The notes beneath the pieces are model-generated. The model saw nothing but the letters and a program-made list of their open reading frames with translations. It was not told the origin of the DNA and did not search any database. A stretch of 13,312 bases of DNA. Origin: Isohypsibius dastychi. Lineage: Eukaryota; Tardigrada; Eutardigrada; Parachela; Isohypsibiidae. The position numbers and the translations under genes are program-made. Location of the stretch: positions 1 through 13,312 of the forward strand of contig JAQIWT010000974.1 of NCBI GenBank assembly GCA_034696485.1, given 5' to 3'. Positions 1 to 8,554 of the stretch are shown here, piece after piece; position 1 is the stretch's first letter, and each line of letters opens with the position of its first letter.

Positions 1-440
1 GCTTTTAGACGGCGGTTGTAATTAGTCTCGCGGGCAAAGAAGGCTTACTTTCATGTGGCCATTGAGTCCACTGCTGTCGAACTTTCTTTGAAAACCGGAA
101 GAAACCGAATAAATCCGAAGAAGTTGGTTTGGTTAACCGAGACGGCGCGTAAACAACGATATGGCGTGAAGGTGAGTTCTTTGTCGATGCTTCCGTTGTT
201 AAATCTGCGAGCCGGAGGGGAGTAAAATTTATCAACAAAAAAATCCGCTCTCGTGGCTGTAGTCGTATTATTCTAGTCAGCTGTCGTACTTCGGCTAATT
301 CTTTTTTCAGTTCACAAAAGGAAGAAACAACAAGTGTCAAATGGAATCCAAAACTGAGTTGCCTTAGGTTGATTTTCAAGCAATCGAGTTGATTTACGGT
401 AATCAGATTCTCTGGTAAGTGCAGTACCATAAATCCAGTT

Positions 441-463
441 GGGGGGGGGGGGGGGGTGGGAGG
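441..463 (+). repeat. Poly-G tract (G16-T-GGG-A-GGG)
   Basis: Sixteen consecutive G residues (441-456) are followed by T, GGG, A and GGG. This gives at least four G-runs on one strand, enough for an intramolecular G-quadruplex. It is a homopolymer microsatellite, so the exact length is also prone to sequencing error. Confidence 0.9.
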
Positions 464-558
464 GCAGAGAGAAAAACGAAGAAATGGCTGGCATTCACAG
501 TCACAATGCACGGCGAACGATTCTGTTAATGCAGAAGGATTGGCTCTGCGACGGTTAG

Positions 559-619
559 GTTGCAGCACACTACGGGTTCTCCACCACCTAACTTAGGTGG
601 CGGAGAACCCTGCTGCAAC
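559..619. repeat. Long imperfect inverted repeat (hairpin)
   Basis: The arms at 574-591 (GGGTTCTCCACCACCTAA) and 593-610 are reverse complements apart from one position, separated by a single base. Outside a 6-nt bulge (568-573) the pairing continues: GTTGCAGCA at 559-567 pairs with TGCTGCAAC at 611-619. The stem totals about 27 bp. It could be the core of a small palindromic element or a transcribed hairpin. No terminal repeats, target duplications or second copy were seen in the window. Confidence 0.85.
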
Positions 620-828
620 GCCATCTTCAACGCCAAAGTTCAACACCACTCTACAGTCTTTCGCTAAAGGCTGACCTTTGGCACGCCACACTTATCAGCG
701 CAGTTACCATACACAATATGCGATTCGAGCCACTTTGATCGTGATCGGGACTATTCTGGTTTACTAACCGCTGCCTTGAGGGATGATGGCCTTAAAAAAC
801 AAGTGCGTATCGTCTGATTATCCCACGC

Positions 829-835
829 TATATAA
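829..835 (+). promoter_or_regulatory. TATA box of the cysteine-rich secreted protein gene
   Basis: TATATAA lies 94 nt upstream of the ATG at 923. Transcription would be expected to begin about 25-35 nt downstream, near 855-865, giving a 5' UTR of roughly 60 nt. A strong TATA box suits a highly or inducibly expressed secreted product. The start site itself is inferred. Confidence 0.6.
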
Positions 836-922
836 TGGCCAGTCTCTCTAAAGTTCGATAGACAATTTGCTTCCTTTCTTGTTCAGTTCTTTCAAATATT
901 TTTGCTTCCAACGTGTACTAAA

Positions 923-1626
923 ATGAAGTTTGTCATTCTCGCTGCATTCGTCGTCGGCTTGGCATTGGCTGTTGAGCAGGATATGCCGATAAAGAATCCC
1001 GATTTGGAAAAAAAGTCCGAGGTCATGCAGTTGCTGGAAAAAGATCTCACCGCCTGTGAAAACGATGAGCAGTGCAAGAATATCCCAGAATTCAAAGAAT
1101 GCTCCAAGTTGATGAAGTTCTGCAAACCGAAAGGCGCTCCTGAATTCGAGCTAGAATGTGAGTGAATTAATGAAGGTGACCTTTGTGACATTTGTTTGTT
1201 CTCAGATGGTAGCTGCCAGGCTGACCGAGAATGTCGTCCAAAATATCACTGCAAGGCCAGCAAGTGCCATTTCGGTGGACCAAAACCGTGTCAAGATAAG
1301 AGTCAGTGCCTGCAAGGAATCCAGGGAGTTGAATTTGAGTGCAAGGAGAACGCAAAATCGGCTCCAGGAAAAAGATGCTGGATGAGTACGTGTTGAACTA
1401 CAACCATCTTGTATGCGGCAAACAAATTCTGTTTTTTCATTCAGAGTGCTCCAACGATCGTGACTGCTTCGAATGCGAAGGTGACAAGTGTCGAATTATG
1501 GGTGAAGCTCGTGCAAAAATCGGTTGTTGTCAGGTGGGCCGCTTGTTGCAATTTATTTATTGATTATTACGCTCATGCTCTTTTGAATTTCAGGGAACTT
1601 GTCAGAAGAAAGCTGCGTGCATGTAA
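923..1626 (+). CDS. Secreted cysteine-rich protein with four C-x5-C units
   Basis: Four exons are inferred: 923-1157, 1206-1385, 1445-1533 and 1594-1626. Introns are 48, 59 and 60 nt with gtgagt, gtacgt and gtgggc donors, and the phases join without a stop. The product is 178 aa. Residues 1-16 (MKFVILAAFVVGLALA) form a classic signal peptide, which decides the start; an in-frame TTG lies upstream. The mature part is charged and has 20 cysteines. Four units, C45-C51, C82-C88, C107-C113 and C140-C146, have spacing C-x5-C with an internal Asp, recalling EB-type or other small extracellular cysteine modules. I do not recognise a named family and do not assign a function. A TATA box lies upstream, and AATAAA signals lie 125 and 157 nt after the stop. 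The fold is likely held by disulfides, and the protein is probably exported. Confidence 0.8.
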
Positions 1627-1750
1627 AGTCGCACTATTAACCAACCGATCTTCCTGATGAACATCACATAATCAAGGTCCGGATATTTCAATAGAGTGTT
1701 TCAAGATTGATAACCATCAAAACCGGAATTGTGTTGAAATATTTTTTTCC

Positions 1751-1788
1751 AATAAAATACCACAGTAAGGTTGAAAGGTCACAATAAA
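1751..1788 (+). terminator. Polyadenylation signals of the cysteine-rich gene
   Basis: AATAAA occurs at 1751-1756 and again at 1783-1788, downstream of the TAA at 1624-1626. Either would give a 3' UTR of about 140-185 nt. Confidence 0.6.
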
Positions 1789-2458
1789 ATTTGTGTTCAA
1801 AACGAAGATCAAAGACACACAGTACAGCAGAAGTGAATACCAGTGCTCAAATTTCCACGGATGCTTTGGGGTGGACGGGGACGTTCCGATTGCCATTTGA
1901 GTTGATCGAACCCAGACATCAAATGATGAACGTTGACTACGTACCTGTAGTGTGTAGCCGAGAATTTCCGTAACTTAAATCCTAAGACAGCGGTCTTGTT
2001 AGCTTGTCTCTGTTGGTTCTGCTTAGCAGTACAACCATAAATATCTTGCTTGGCTGCTCTGATGCAGTGGTCTGTGCTGGGAACGTGGCATTGTCTCGGC
2101 ATGAGCCTTTTCTCGGGAAGGACTTTCATAACACGAATCTCCACAGCCGTGAAAGGTGACCGGTTTGCGTCACGGTGCAGCCAGGCACATGTTCGAACTC
2201 GAATTCCATCAAACATGGATGTAGATACAAAAAAGTAGCCTATTCTCATGAGCATCTGGTGCAATTACGATGGCCTACGTGACTGTTGATTGTGGCGATT
2301 AATCGCCAGGATAGAGTACTGTTTTCTAGTTTTTGCCGGCGCAATACGTAAAAGACTCCAAAACTGAATAAACGAAGAACTGAAGGATAAGAGTAGCCAT
2401 TGTTCAGTCATCAGACTTTGCACTTGGAAATGCAACAACACAACCAAAAGCCAAGTTG
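1789..2458. other. Convergent intergenic region; unassigned minus-strand open frame
   Basis: This lies between the convergent ends of the cysteine-rich gene and the first VOPP1/WBP1-like gene. A 151-codon minus-strand open frame (1809-2264) begins with M-H-Q-M-L-M-R-I, but shows no signal peptide, domain or low-complexity pattern I recognise. A donor-like ctacag|gtacgt interrupts it near 1941. It could be 3'-UTR sequence of the VOPP1/WBP1-like gene, a chance frame or a small unknown gene; I favour chance or UTR. A 16-bp perfect palindrome sits at 2293-2308. Confidence 0.4.
2293..2308. repeat. 16-bp perfect palindrome
   Basis: TGGCGATTAATCGCCA equals its own reverse complement. It lies in the presumed 3' flank of the first VOPP1/WBP1-like gene. 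It may be chance or a dimer-binding site. Confidence 0.8.
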
Positions 2459-3146
2459 TCAAGCCGGTGGGGGAGTCCTGGTAGTGGCGACCTCGATGAC
2501 TTTTGTAACGCTGACGTCTCCAGGTGCAGTTTCGTCATGATCATGATCCGGCCCTGAACCACCAATTTGCAAAAGATACAACTTTGAAAATAGAATCCTT
2601 TACCTTGATAAGAGTCTCGACGGACCACCATCGGCTCTTCCTCAACATAGACAGGCAGAACTTCAACAACTCCATTTCTATAATAGTTGTTGTACCAGTA
2701 ACCACCGGTTCCGACACCGCAGAACAACATCAGGAAAATGATAATCAACCTGATCGGAAAGATGTGGATGAATAAGAACGAGACAAGTGTGAGAGTAGGA
2801 ATGATGATGTTACCAAAAGTACCACAAAGTCCAGAAGGGATTGTGGTAATGATAGCGTTCGCAACATCCCCCGTCACCGCAACAATAAGCCCAATTGGGG
2901 CACCTAAGAAGGACCATTCGAACATTTGAACATTGAACAAAGTGAAATCGGCTGAACTCACTCGTAATAAGCAGGCACGGTTTGGTTCCCTACTTGAATG
3001 AAATGATCGCATAAAACGGTGGCATGAATCTGAAAGACCATACGAAGAGTTAATCGGTGGATCACTCAGCAATGTGAAGTGCGTAAACTTACGCTCGGAA
3101 TAAGGAGGACTGATGTAGCCAGAAATAAGCAAGAAAAGCAACTCAT
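2459..3146 (-). CDS. VOPP1/WBP1-like single-pass membrane protein, copy A
   Basis: Five exons on the minus strand are inferred: 3146-3093, 3029-2962, 2903-2814, 2749-2604 and 2553-2459. The introns are 63, 58, 64 and 50 nt, all GT-AG, and phases 0, 2, 2 and 1 join cleanly into 150 aa. Residues 1-18 form a signal peptide starting M-S-C-F-S-C-L-F-L. The lumenal part has C25, an NQT glycosylation sequon at 33-35 and C42-x5-CC-x4-CC. Next comes P-F-W-T-L-W-Y-F-W at 63-71, opening a membrane span that ends in L-F-C-G-V-G. The cytosolic tail is Tyr/Val/Glu-rich and ends T-R-T-P-P-P-A. The cysteine pattern and L-W-Y-F-W segment are hallmarks of the VOPP1/WBP1 family, whose vertebrate members sit in endosomal membranes and bind WW-domain proteins through PPxY. 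No PPxY is present here. A close paralog lies at 7268-7926. Confidence 0.8.
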
Positions 3147-5003
3147 TTTCGCCAGCTCTAAACAGCACTTATGTTGGGAACGACAAAAAAAGGAAGATCA
3201 CTGAGTTGTGCGTGGCTTCACGGGTGATGTTTCAAGTCGCAGCATTGGTGGGAAAAAGTGAGTGAGTGAATTAAGAGTGCGCAGATTGCTGATGTACGCT
3301 CCTGCTTTGCTAGCGCGAATAACTAGCGGCAACTTCCCGTTGCGCATCGTGACTTCAGCGGTTAAACCAGACCAATCGAATAATTTTGGAACGCACTGGG
3401 AAAGATTCGAAAACTTCATCATAGGGATATACATACAGGAAACCTGCCCTGAATGTGGGTGGCTACCGGCATATCAGCTGAAAACTTACGGTCGGTACGC
3501 ACACGATGCCCTTTGTGGAGTTACTTACCGCTGACTACGCTGAGTTCAGAGGTTTTTCCAGGATGCCTTAGGTTGTTTAACGAATTAAATATTCAGTATA
3601 CATTGTTGTTTTAAGTGAAATTGTGAAATTATGTCGTTGGTATAAATCTGTGAAGTTTACCACCGAAATGCGAATGGTTTATGGATGTTTTGCATAATAC
3701 TTCTGCAAATGTTATGATAATACTTGTGTAGGCCGTGACATGCTCGGTGCGCTGCTTGATCCTAACTTACATCACCAGTTGTTTATTCAGCTGTTTTATT
3801 TAAAAATCGACTGTCCATAATCACATCAAAAAATCTCGTATTCATATAGAAAAATTCACGAGGAAGAGAAGAATCCATTGATAAGACTCAACGATTACCA
3901 TATAAGCCCATATTGTTTCCGTATCCTCTCACAAATTTGGGCATAGGGTTCAAAGATTTGGATGGAATAGCGAGACCATTCTCCACGCTGTAGTATGATC
4001 GGAATGGTCGTCTGCCAACAAAATCTTGACTTCCAGGCAGCTGCTCCCCTAAAAAAACAGCCTCTTCACAAGTGTTTTTACATTGAAGAACGATGGATCA
4101 TTTCGAGTTAGGATTCTTGGGAAAAATGTCAACACTTTCTCGCACCTGATATCCCAATAATCGACAAATAAGTTATTATCACCATCAGAATAACCATCCG
4201 TGAGAAGAACATGGTTCAGTTGAAAACAACGAATGAGCTAAACAAGATGTTTTCTTTCTTGTGTTTTTTCTCTGTTGCTTTTATACAGATGACTCGCAAC
4301 GTGATTGCAGGTTTCCGCATCTTGCATCATCTAATAGCATGCTCTTTTCGTAACTCTGGCACACTTTGCAATAAATAACAACAGGTCTTCAGAAGAGTGA
4401 CTTACTCATACATCGCATGTTCTGCCGATCTATCGTCATGTTTTGATTCTTTTGATGACGGCAGGTGGTAATGCTAACATTTCCGACAAGATTGAATGAC
4501 CCGTCAATGAAAAGTTGCACAGATGACTGACATTACGACTTACCGCTAACTACCTGTTTGGTAATCCGTTACACTGAAATGAATTCTGAATTTCCACGTT
4601 GAGTCCTTGATTGAGGGGCATGCTCGCAATGTAACTTTCGTCATTTGTCTGAGTGTTCTTAATCGGTGCCACAGTTTCTCCTCTGGTGTCTATCTTGCAA
4701 TGTTTAATTTCTCTTAACGTTTCAGGGGTCTCGTGCACTCTATCAGTTTTACTCTGCAAAATGGTAGTTTTCCATCTGAAACCTCATTTCTTACTCTGAT
4801 AGACAGATAGGTAAGGCACACGTCTTCTTTTGCGGTCCGGCCATAATCACTTCTCAATGAACGATATTTCAATCTAATCATTCTTCAAACGCTCGGTACA
4901 ATGATGTCTGTCTCGTTACGCAAATGTCGTTCAAGAAGCACTTGAGGGCCACTCAAGAACAGCTCACAACCACCAATTTTGAGCATCCTTTTTCCGAACG
5001 AAA
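3147..5003. other. Gene-poor interval between divergent genes; possible minus-strand exons
   Basis: No gene is established. The first part holds the 5' flank of VOPP1/WBP1-like copy A, with an acceptor-like ctgtttag just before its ATG that could mark a 5'-UTR intron or a trans-splice site. Between about 3950 and 4760 several minus-strand blocks stay open and carry splice-like ends. One is 4237-4082 (52 codons, from tgtttag| to |gtaaaa), containing L-L-T-D-G-Y-S-D-G-D-N-N. Another is a block from 4048 open to a stop at 3952-3950, with a second frame open beyond it. A third is a 69-codon frame at 4759-4550. I could not join them into one convincing model: some implied introns would be under 30 nt. 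They may belong to a real unknown gene, decayed sequence or chance. Confidence 0.35.
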
Positions 5004-6937
5004 ATGGCGAGCCATCTTGTCGATCGTCTTCAGAAACACAGGCCGCTCTGGAATCTGCTGTTCCTAGTTGGCTTACCGCTCGTGCTCACATTGGATGTTG
5101 CTGAACTGGATCACATCGGCGAAAATGTTCTCCAATGCAACAACTTCCCCAACTTTGCCATCGCCGTTGTTTCCCAGAATGGAAAGTTGCAGTCTATTCA
5201 AGCAGATTTTGTGTACAGCAATGTATTCGGCAAACAAAACCTCGACAAAGATGAACCAGCGACGAACGACACGCTGTTCTGCATGGGTTCTATATCAAAG
5301 CACATTTCATCGGTCTTCTTACTCCACATGCTTCGACTAGCCAGGAAAGAGGGACACAAGTAAGACAGATATTCTTCATTAGATAACGTCATGGTTTATA
5401 GTCGATTGCAGTTTCAATGATACGAGCTTGCTCATCGACTTGGATCCTACTTTGGACTTCGAGGGCTCAAACCTCCGCGATGTGACAATCGAAGACATGA
5501 TGTCACACCGAACCGGGATTGCTGGTTGGTGACTAGCCAGTTGGATTTAAACACAAGTGTGTACAAAGATAACTATGACCTTTATCTTGATCACAGAAGT
5601 CTTCGCTCAGCTATCTTTTGGATATCCTCAGACCATAACACGTGCTCAGCTTGCTCAAATAGTCGCCAGAACTCAGCGGATTCAACCGAACCGGGAGGTT
5701 TTTCACTACAATAACCACGTGTCTGGTCTTGCTGGTTTGTTGCATTTTTGATTCAAGAAGTTGTCAGAGAACCCAAGAACAAACTAGTCTTTTTAAAGGT
5801 CACTTTACTGAAATTCTTGGAAAGAAGCTGAAAACTACGCAATCTTCGTGGAAATCGTTGATCAAAGAGCATCTTTTTGTGCCACTTGGTGTTGCCAACG
5901 ACGTCCAGTTTGCTGACGCTCTGAGCAGCACACGTGGTGCAAGTCCGTACTTTAAGGTCAACGGTGAACTTCGACAAGCTGACTTTCGAATCCTGGAAAC
6001 AGTTTATCCGGCCGGTCCGGCTGGCTCAGTTTGCATGACTGTCAACGCTATGGTTGAATGGATGCACGTTCTGCTCACTGGATTGAATTCAAAGGGGGAA
6101 GTTGTGGTGAATATGGAAGATATTGTGAACACTTGGAAGAGTAGATATGAAGGCTCAGAAGGTTATGGGCTTGGTTGGTTTATGGGAGACTATCGGGGTG
6201 AGTCATGCAACTTGAAATGCTACTTACCAGTTAGATTACGTCATCATCATTGACAAATCAGGTGGACTAACGACAACGGTCTTGCAGGTCACCATTTTGT
6301 CCGTCATGGTGGATATATTGCACCATACTCATCTTCACTAACCGTCTTCCCAAGTTTGAACATTTCCATCTTTTCAACCACCAGCACAACTGACATTGGT
6401 GCTAATGTCCCTCTTCATTCACATATTTTCGACCGCCTGATGGGCTTCGAACCAGCTGCCCCTATTGTCTGCAGCCCAAAATTCAACATTCCAGTATCGG
6501 AACCACCGACCACTCCGCCGCTGGTTCTTGCCTCCGATGAATATGTGGGTGTGTACTCACACCCAGTTCATGGTAAGGTTGAGATTGTAGATCTGAACGG
6601 AACGCTACATCTTCTGTACGGACGCTACGGGAATGCGACGATCCACTGTACTGTCACCGAAAATAAATGCCGATTGGAATTCCAAGGAATTCTGTGGTAC
6701 TTGACCGAATCCGATGACTTCAAAGCCGGCTCTCCAAAGCTTCGAGATATCCATTTTTGGAAAACACCAGGGGGACATGTTTTTACGATATCGATGCCGG
6801 CTGTTTCTGAGGCGGTGCTTGTTGAATTTGATTGGGTCAAGCCAAAGATCAACGGGGGTGTGCGTGTCGACATTCACATTCTCCCCCTGTTTTTTGCATG
6901 TTTCATAGCTTTGAACATCATGTTCAGTAGAAAATAA
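5004..6937 (+). CDS. Serine beta-lactamase-like (LACTB/class C type) membrane-associated protein
   Basis: Five exons are inferred: 5004-5359, 5412-5524, 5597-5734, 5799-6197 and 6288-6937. Introns are 52, 72, 64 and 90 nt, giving 551 aa in one frame. The N-terminus has a hydrophobic stretch (about residues 16-30) suggesting a signal peptide or anchor. The active-site set of the class C beta-lactamase/PBP fold is complete: S96-I-S-K99 (SxxK nucleophile and base), Y194-N-N196 (YxN) and H342-G-G344 in place of KTG, as is usual in animal LACTB-like proteins. S-H-R-T-G at 150-154 is the conserved loop after the helical domain. A C-terminal domain of about 200 residues ends in a hydrophobic segment and basic tail, suggesting a second anchor or a GPI signal. 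Family members act as serine hydrolases or peptidases, not antibiotic resistance factors. The substrate is unknown. It lies between two paralogous VOPP1/WBP1-like genes. Confidence 0.87.
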
Positions 6938-7267
6938 CATTAATCGACATTCACGCCACTGTGTTTTGTGAGAAATATGTGCGCAAGCAACTCGTGTAAA
7001 ACGTTGGTACAGTGTGCGAAAAATAATTGACAACCAAAGCGACGAAAGTGAACTCGTGGATTGTGCCGAATTTCGCGCCTAGCGTGGAATCTATTCCAGT
7101 GTTGACCAAATTCAAACTAATTATTAGTGCAAGTGCGCTTCGGTCGCTTTGCAATGGTGTTGGAGATACGTAGTGTATTCTACACACTGTATAACCCTCC
7201 ATGTGGCACCGACGAACCATCGAAATCCTAAGCGACGACGTACATTACTAGTATAGGCGATTACGTG
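6938..7267. other. Convergent 3' intergenic region
   Basis: This short gap separates the ends of the lactamase-like gene and the second VOPP1/WBP1-like gene. No AATAAA is obvious on either strand and no gene is supported. A minus-strand 142-codon frame overlapping the last lactamase exon, and an 89-codon frame at 6951-7220, have no recognisable features. Confidence 0.5.
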
Positions 7268-7926
7268 CTAGGTCGGTTGTGGTGGAATCCTCGACTTGTC
7301 GACCCCCTCTACTCGGGGAGCATGTGTGTCGACCCTGGAAGATGATTGTGGAGACACACAATAAGCATGGACTGACTGCAAATCTCACCCCTGTGTACTG
7401 GTGACTACTCGAACTGGAATTTCATCAACATATACAGGAACCACCTCAGACACACCTCCGTTATAGTAATACCAGTAACCGCCGCTGCCGACCCCACAGA
7501 ACAGCAAGAGTAGGCAGACGATCAGCCTACCGGTATAATGACAACAGCCATCAATTGATGTATCGTTTCTTAACTGTTAGTTAGAAGACGGACATACCAG
7601 AAGTACCACAATGTCCAGAAGGGGGTATACCAGGAATAAGCCCAACAGCATTTGTTAGCACAGCAATAGTAATTCAATGGACACCTAAGTGAAAACTTGA
7701 ATCATACAACTACTGCAAAGGAGAATTTAAAGCAAGACAGCCCTTACTCAAAGACAACAGGAACTGTGATGTTTCCGGATTGAGGAAAATAGTCGCATAG
7801 TACAGCACTTGCCTGGAAATTTGTGGAGCTTATACTGTATGCCACAGTTGGATGGAAAGAAGCTAACCTTACCTTATTTATCAAGCTCAGCGATACCAGA
7901 AAGCCGATACTCTGGATAGCCGACAT
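7268..7926 (-). CDS. VOPP1/WBP1-like single-pass membrane protein, copy B
   Basis: Exons are inferred on the minus strand: 7926-7873, 7812-7748, 7684-7598, 7526-7389 and 7334-7268. Introns are 60, 62, 71 and 54 nt and the product is 136 aa. The first exon encodes an 18-residue hydrophobic leader (M-S-A-I-Q-S-I-G-F-L), the same length as in copy A. The lumenal part has C24, an NIT sequon at 32-34 and C41-x5-CC-x3-CC. P-F-W-T-L-W-Y-F-W at 61-69 enters the membrane, and the exit is L-F-C-G-V-G-S-G-G-Y-W, all as in copy A. The tail has V-P-V-Y-V-D-E and ends I-P-P-Q-P-T. The last intron is least certain: its donor (cag gg|gtgaga) carries an in-frame TGA, so if the intron is kept the protein stops at 115 aa (7385). 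An in-frame ATG further upstream exists, but homology with copy A favours 7926. No PPxY motif is present. Confidence 0.75.
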
Positions 7927-8554
7927 TGTACGAACACAACGTGGAAAGTCAGAATACTGTTCTTTGACAGGGATGGGAGCTATACATAGACCCATGTCTG
8001 ACTGCTGTTACCTGCAAAAACGGCAATGCCAACAGAAAGATGATGCGCAGTTTATCAATGCTCACGTTGCCTGTAAGCCTCAGGATGATGTTCGGGAATC
8101 TCCCAATGCGCCGTTATGCAGCCGTACATATCCGGATCACAGCACGGCTCGCAGAAGCGTTGATGTTGATCTTCGGGGTGATTTTTCTAGGAATAGAGCT
8201 ATTAAGGTGGCTTCGTGCGAGTGCCATCCACCCCTTTTCCGAATTCAAATAACGTGACCTTTTTTGACGAGGAAGCCTCATCAAACTGGGAAGTTGATTG
8301 ATTACGCCGATCAAGGGATTGGGTTCAAGTTCATTCTCGTTTCAAGTACGAACTTGATTTTGCTTTTTCAAAGAGATGTCCGGGCTTCGCTGTATGGTCA
8401 GTTCTCAGCAAGTCAAACAGAACACTGAAGTGAAAAGCATACAGTATGGTGTGATGGAGGGGGGGGGGGGGGGTAAAGCCACCCTACACCACAGAATTGA
8501 TTTTGCGCTGCTGAGAATTTTACTCATCCAATATTGTTCTTGCGACATCACAAA
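7927..8554. other. Divergent upstream region of copy B and the RRM gene
   Basis: No gene is supported. Plus-strand frames of 144 codons (7823-8257) and 70 codons (8040-8252) overlap the start of copy B or have only a short hydrophobic patch, and I treat them as chance. On the minus strand, tttttgcag at about 8012 is a good acceptor 85 nt upstream of the copy B ATG and may mark a 5'-UTR intron or trans-splice site. A poly-G tract lies at 8459-8473. Confidence 0.45.
8459..8473 (+). repeat. Poly-G tract (G15)
   Basis: Fifteen consecutive G residues lie about 80 nt upstream of the RRM gene ATG. This is the second long G homopolymer in the window. It may fall in the promoter or 5' UTR of that gene. 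Confidence 0.9.

Larger units (their letters stand above)
1..900. other. Intergenic/upstream region without a recognisable gene
   Basis: No coding region is supported here. A 187-codon open frame on the minus strand (5-568) runs through the poly-G tract as poly-proline and shows no domain. On the plus strand, an acceptor-like gcttttag at the very start and a donor-like gaag|gtgagt near 174 could bracket a non-coding or 5'-UTR exon, but all three frames between them are closed. The stretch does contain a poly-G tract, a strong inverted repeat and a TATA box, each listed separately. Confidence 0.6.

Noticed and set aside
5-568. A 187-codon minus-strand open frame with a poly-proline run
   Set aside because: The proline run comes from the poly-G tract. 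There is no domain, and the N-terminal part overlaps the hairpin. Most likely chance.
2190-2210. A tRNA T-arm-like gttcgaac
   Set aside because: No matching acceptor stem, D-arm or anticodon arm lies at the required distances.
2404-3168. A 254-codon minus-strand open frame with hydrophobic stretches, which looks like a membrane protein
   Set aside because: It is a run-through of exons and introns. Only exons 4 and part of 5 are read in the true frame. The central block read in another frame gives the C-x5-CC...F-W-T-L-W-Y-F-W motif, shared with the second copy and with the VOPP1 family.
4082-4237. A von Willebrand factor A domain, suggested by L-L-T-D-G-Y-S-D-G
   Set aside because: The surrounding residues do not follow the vWA pattern: no matching DxSxS at the right distance and no typical strand after it.
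6605-7033. A 142-codon minus-strand open frame
   Set aside because: It is a shadow of the last exon of the lactamase-like gene.
7385-7684. Copy B as a pseudogene, because the frame matching the run-through of copy A has early stops
   Set aside because: Those stops appear only in the wrong frame. Using GT-AG introns at the positions matching copy A leaves an open, conserved protein.
7823-8257. A 144-codon plus-strand open frame
   Set aside because: It overlaps the first exons of copy B on the other strand and has no recognisable feature.
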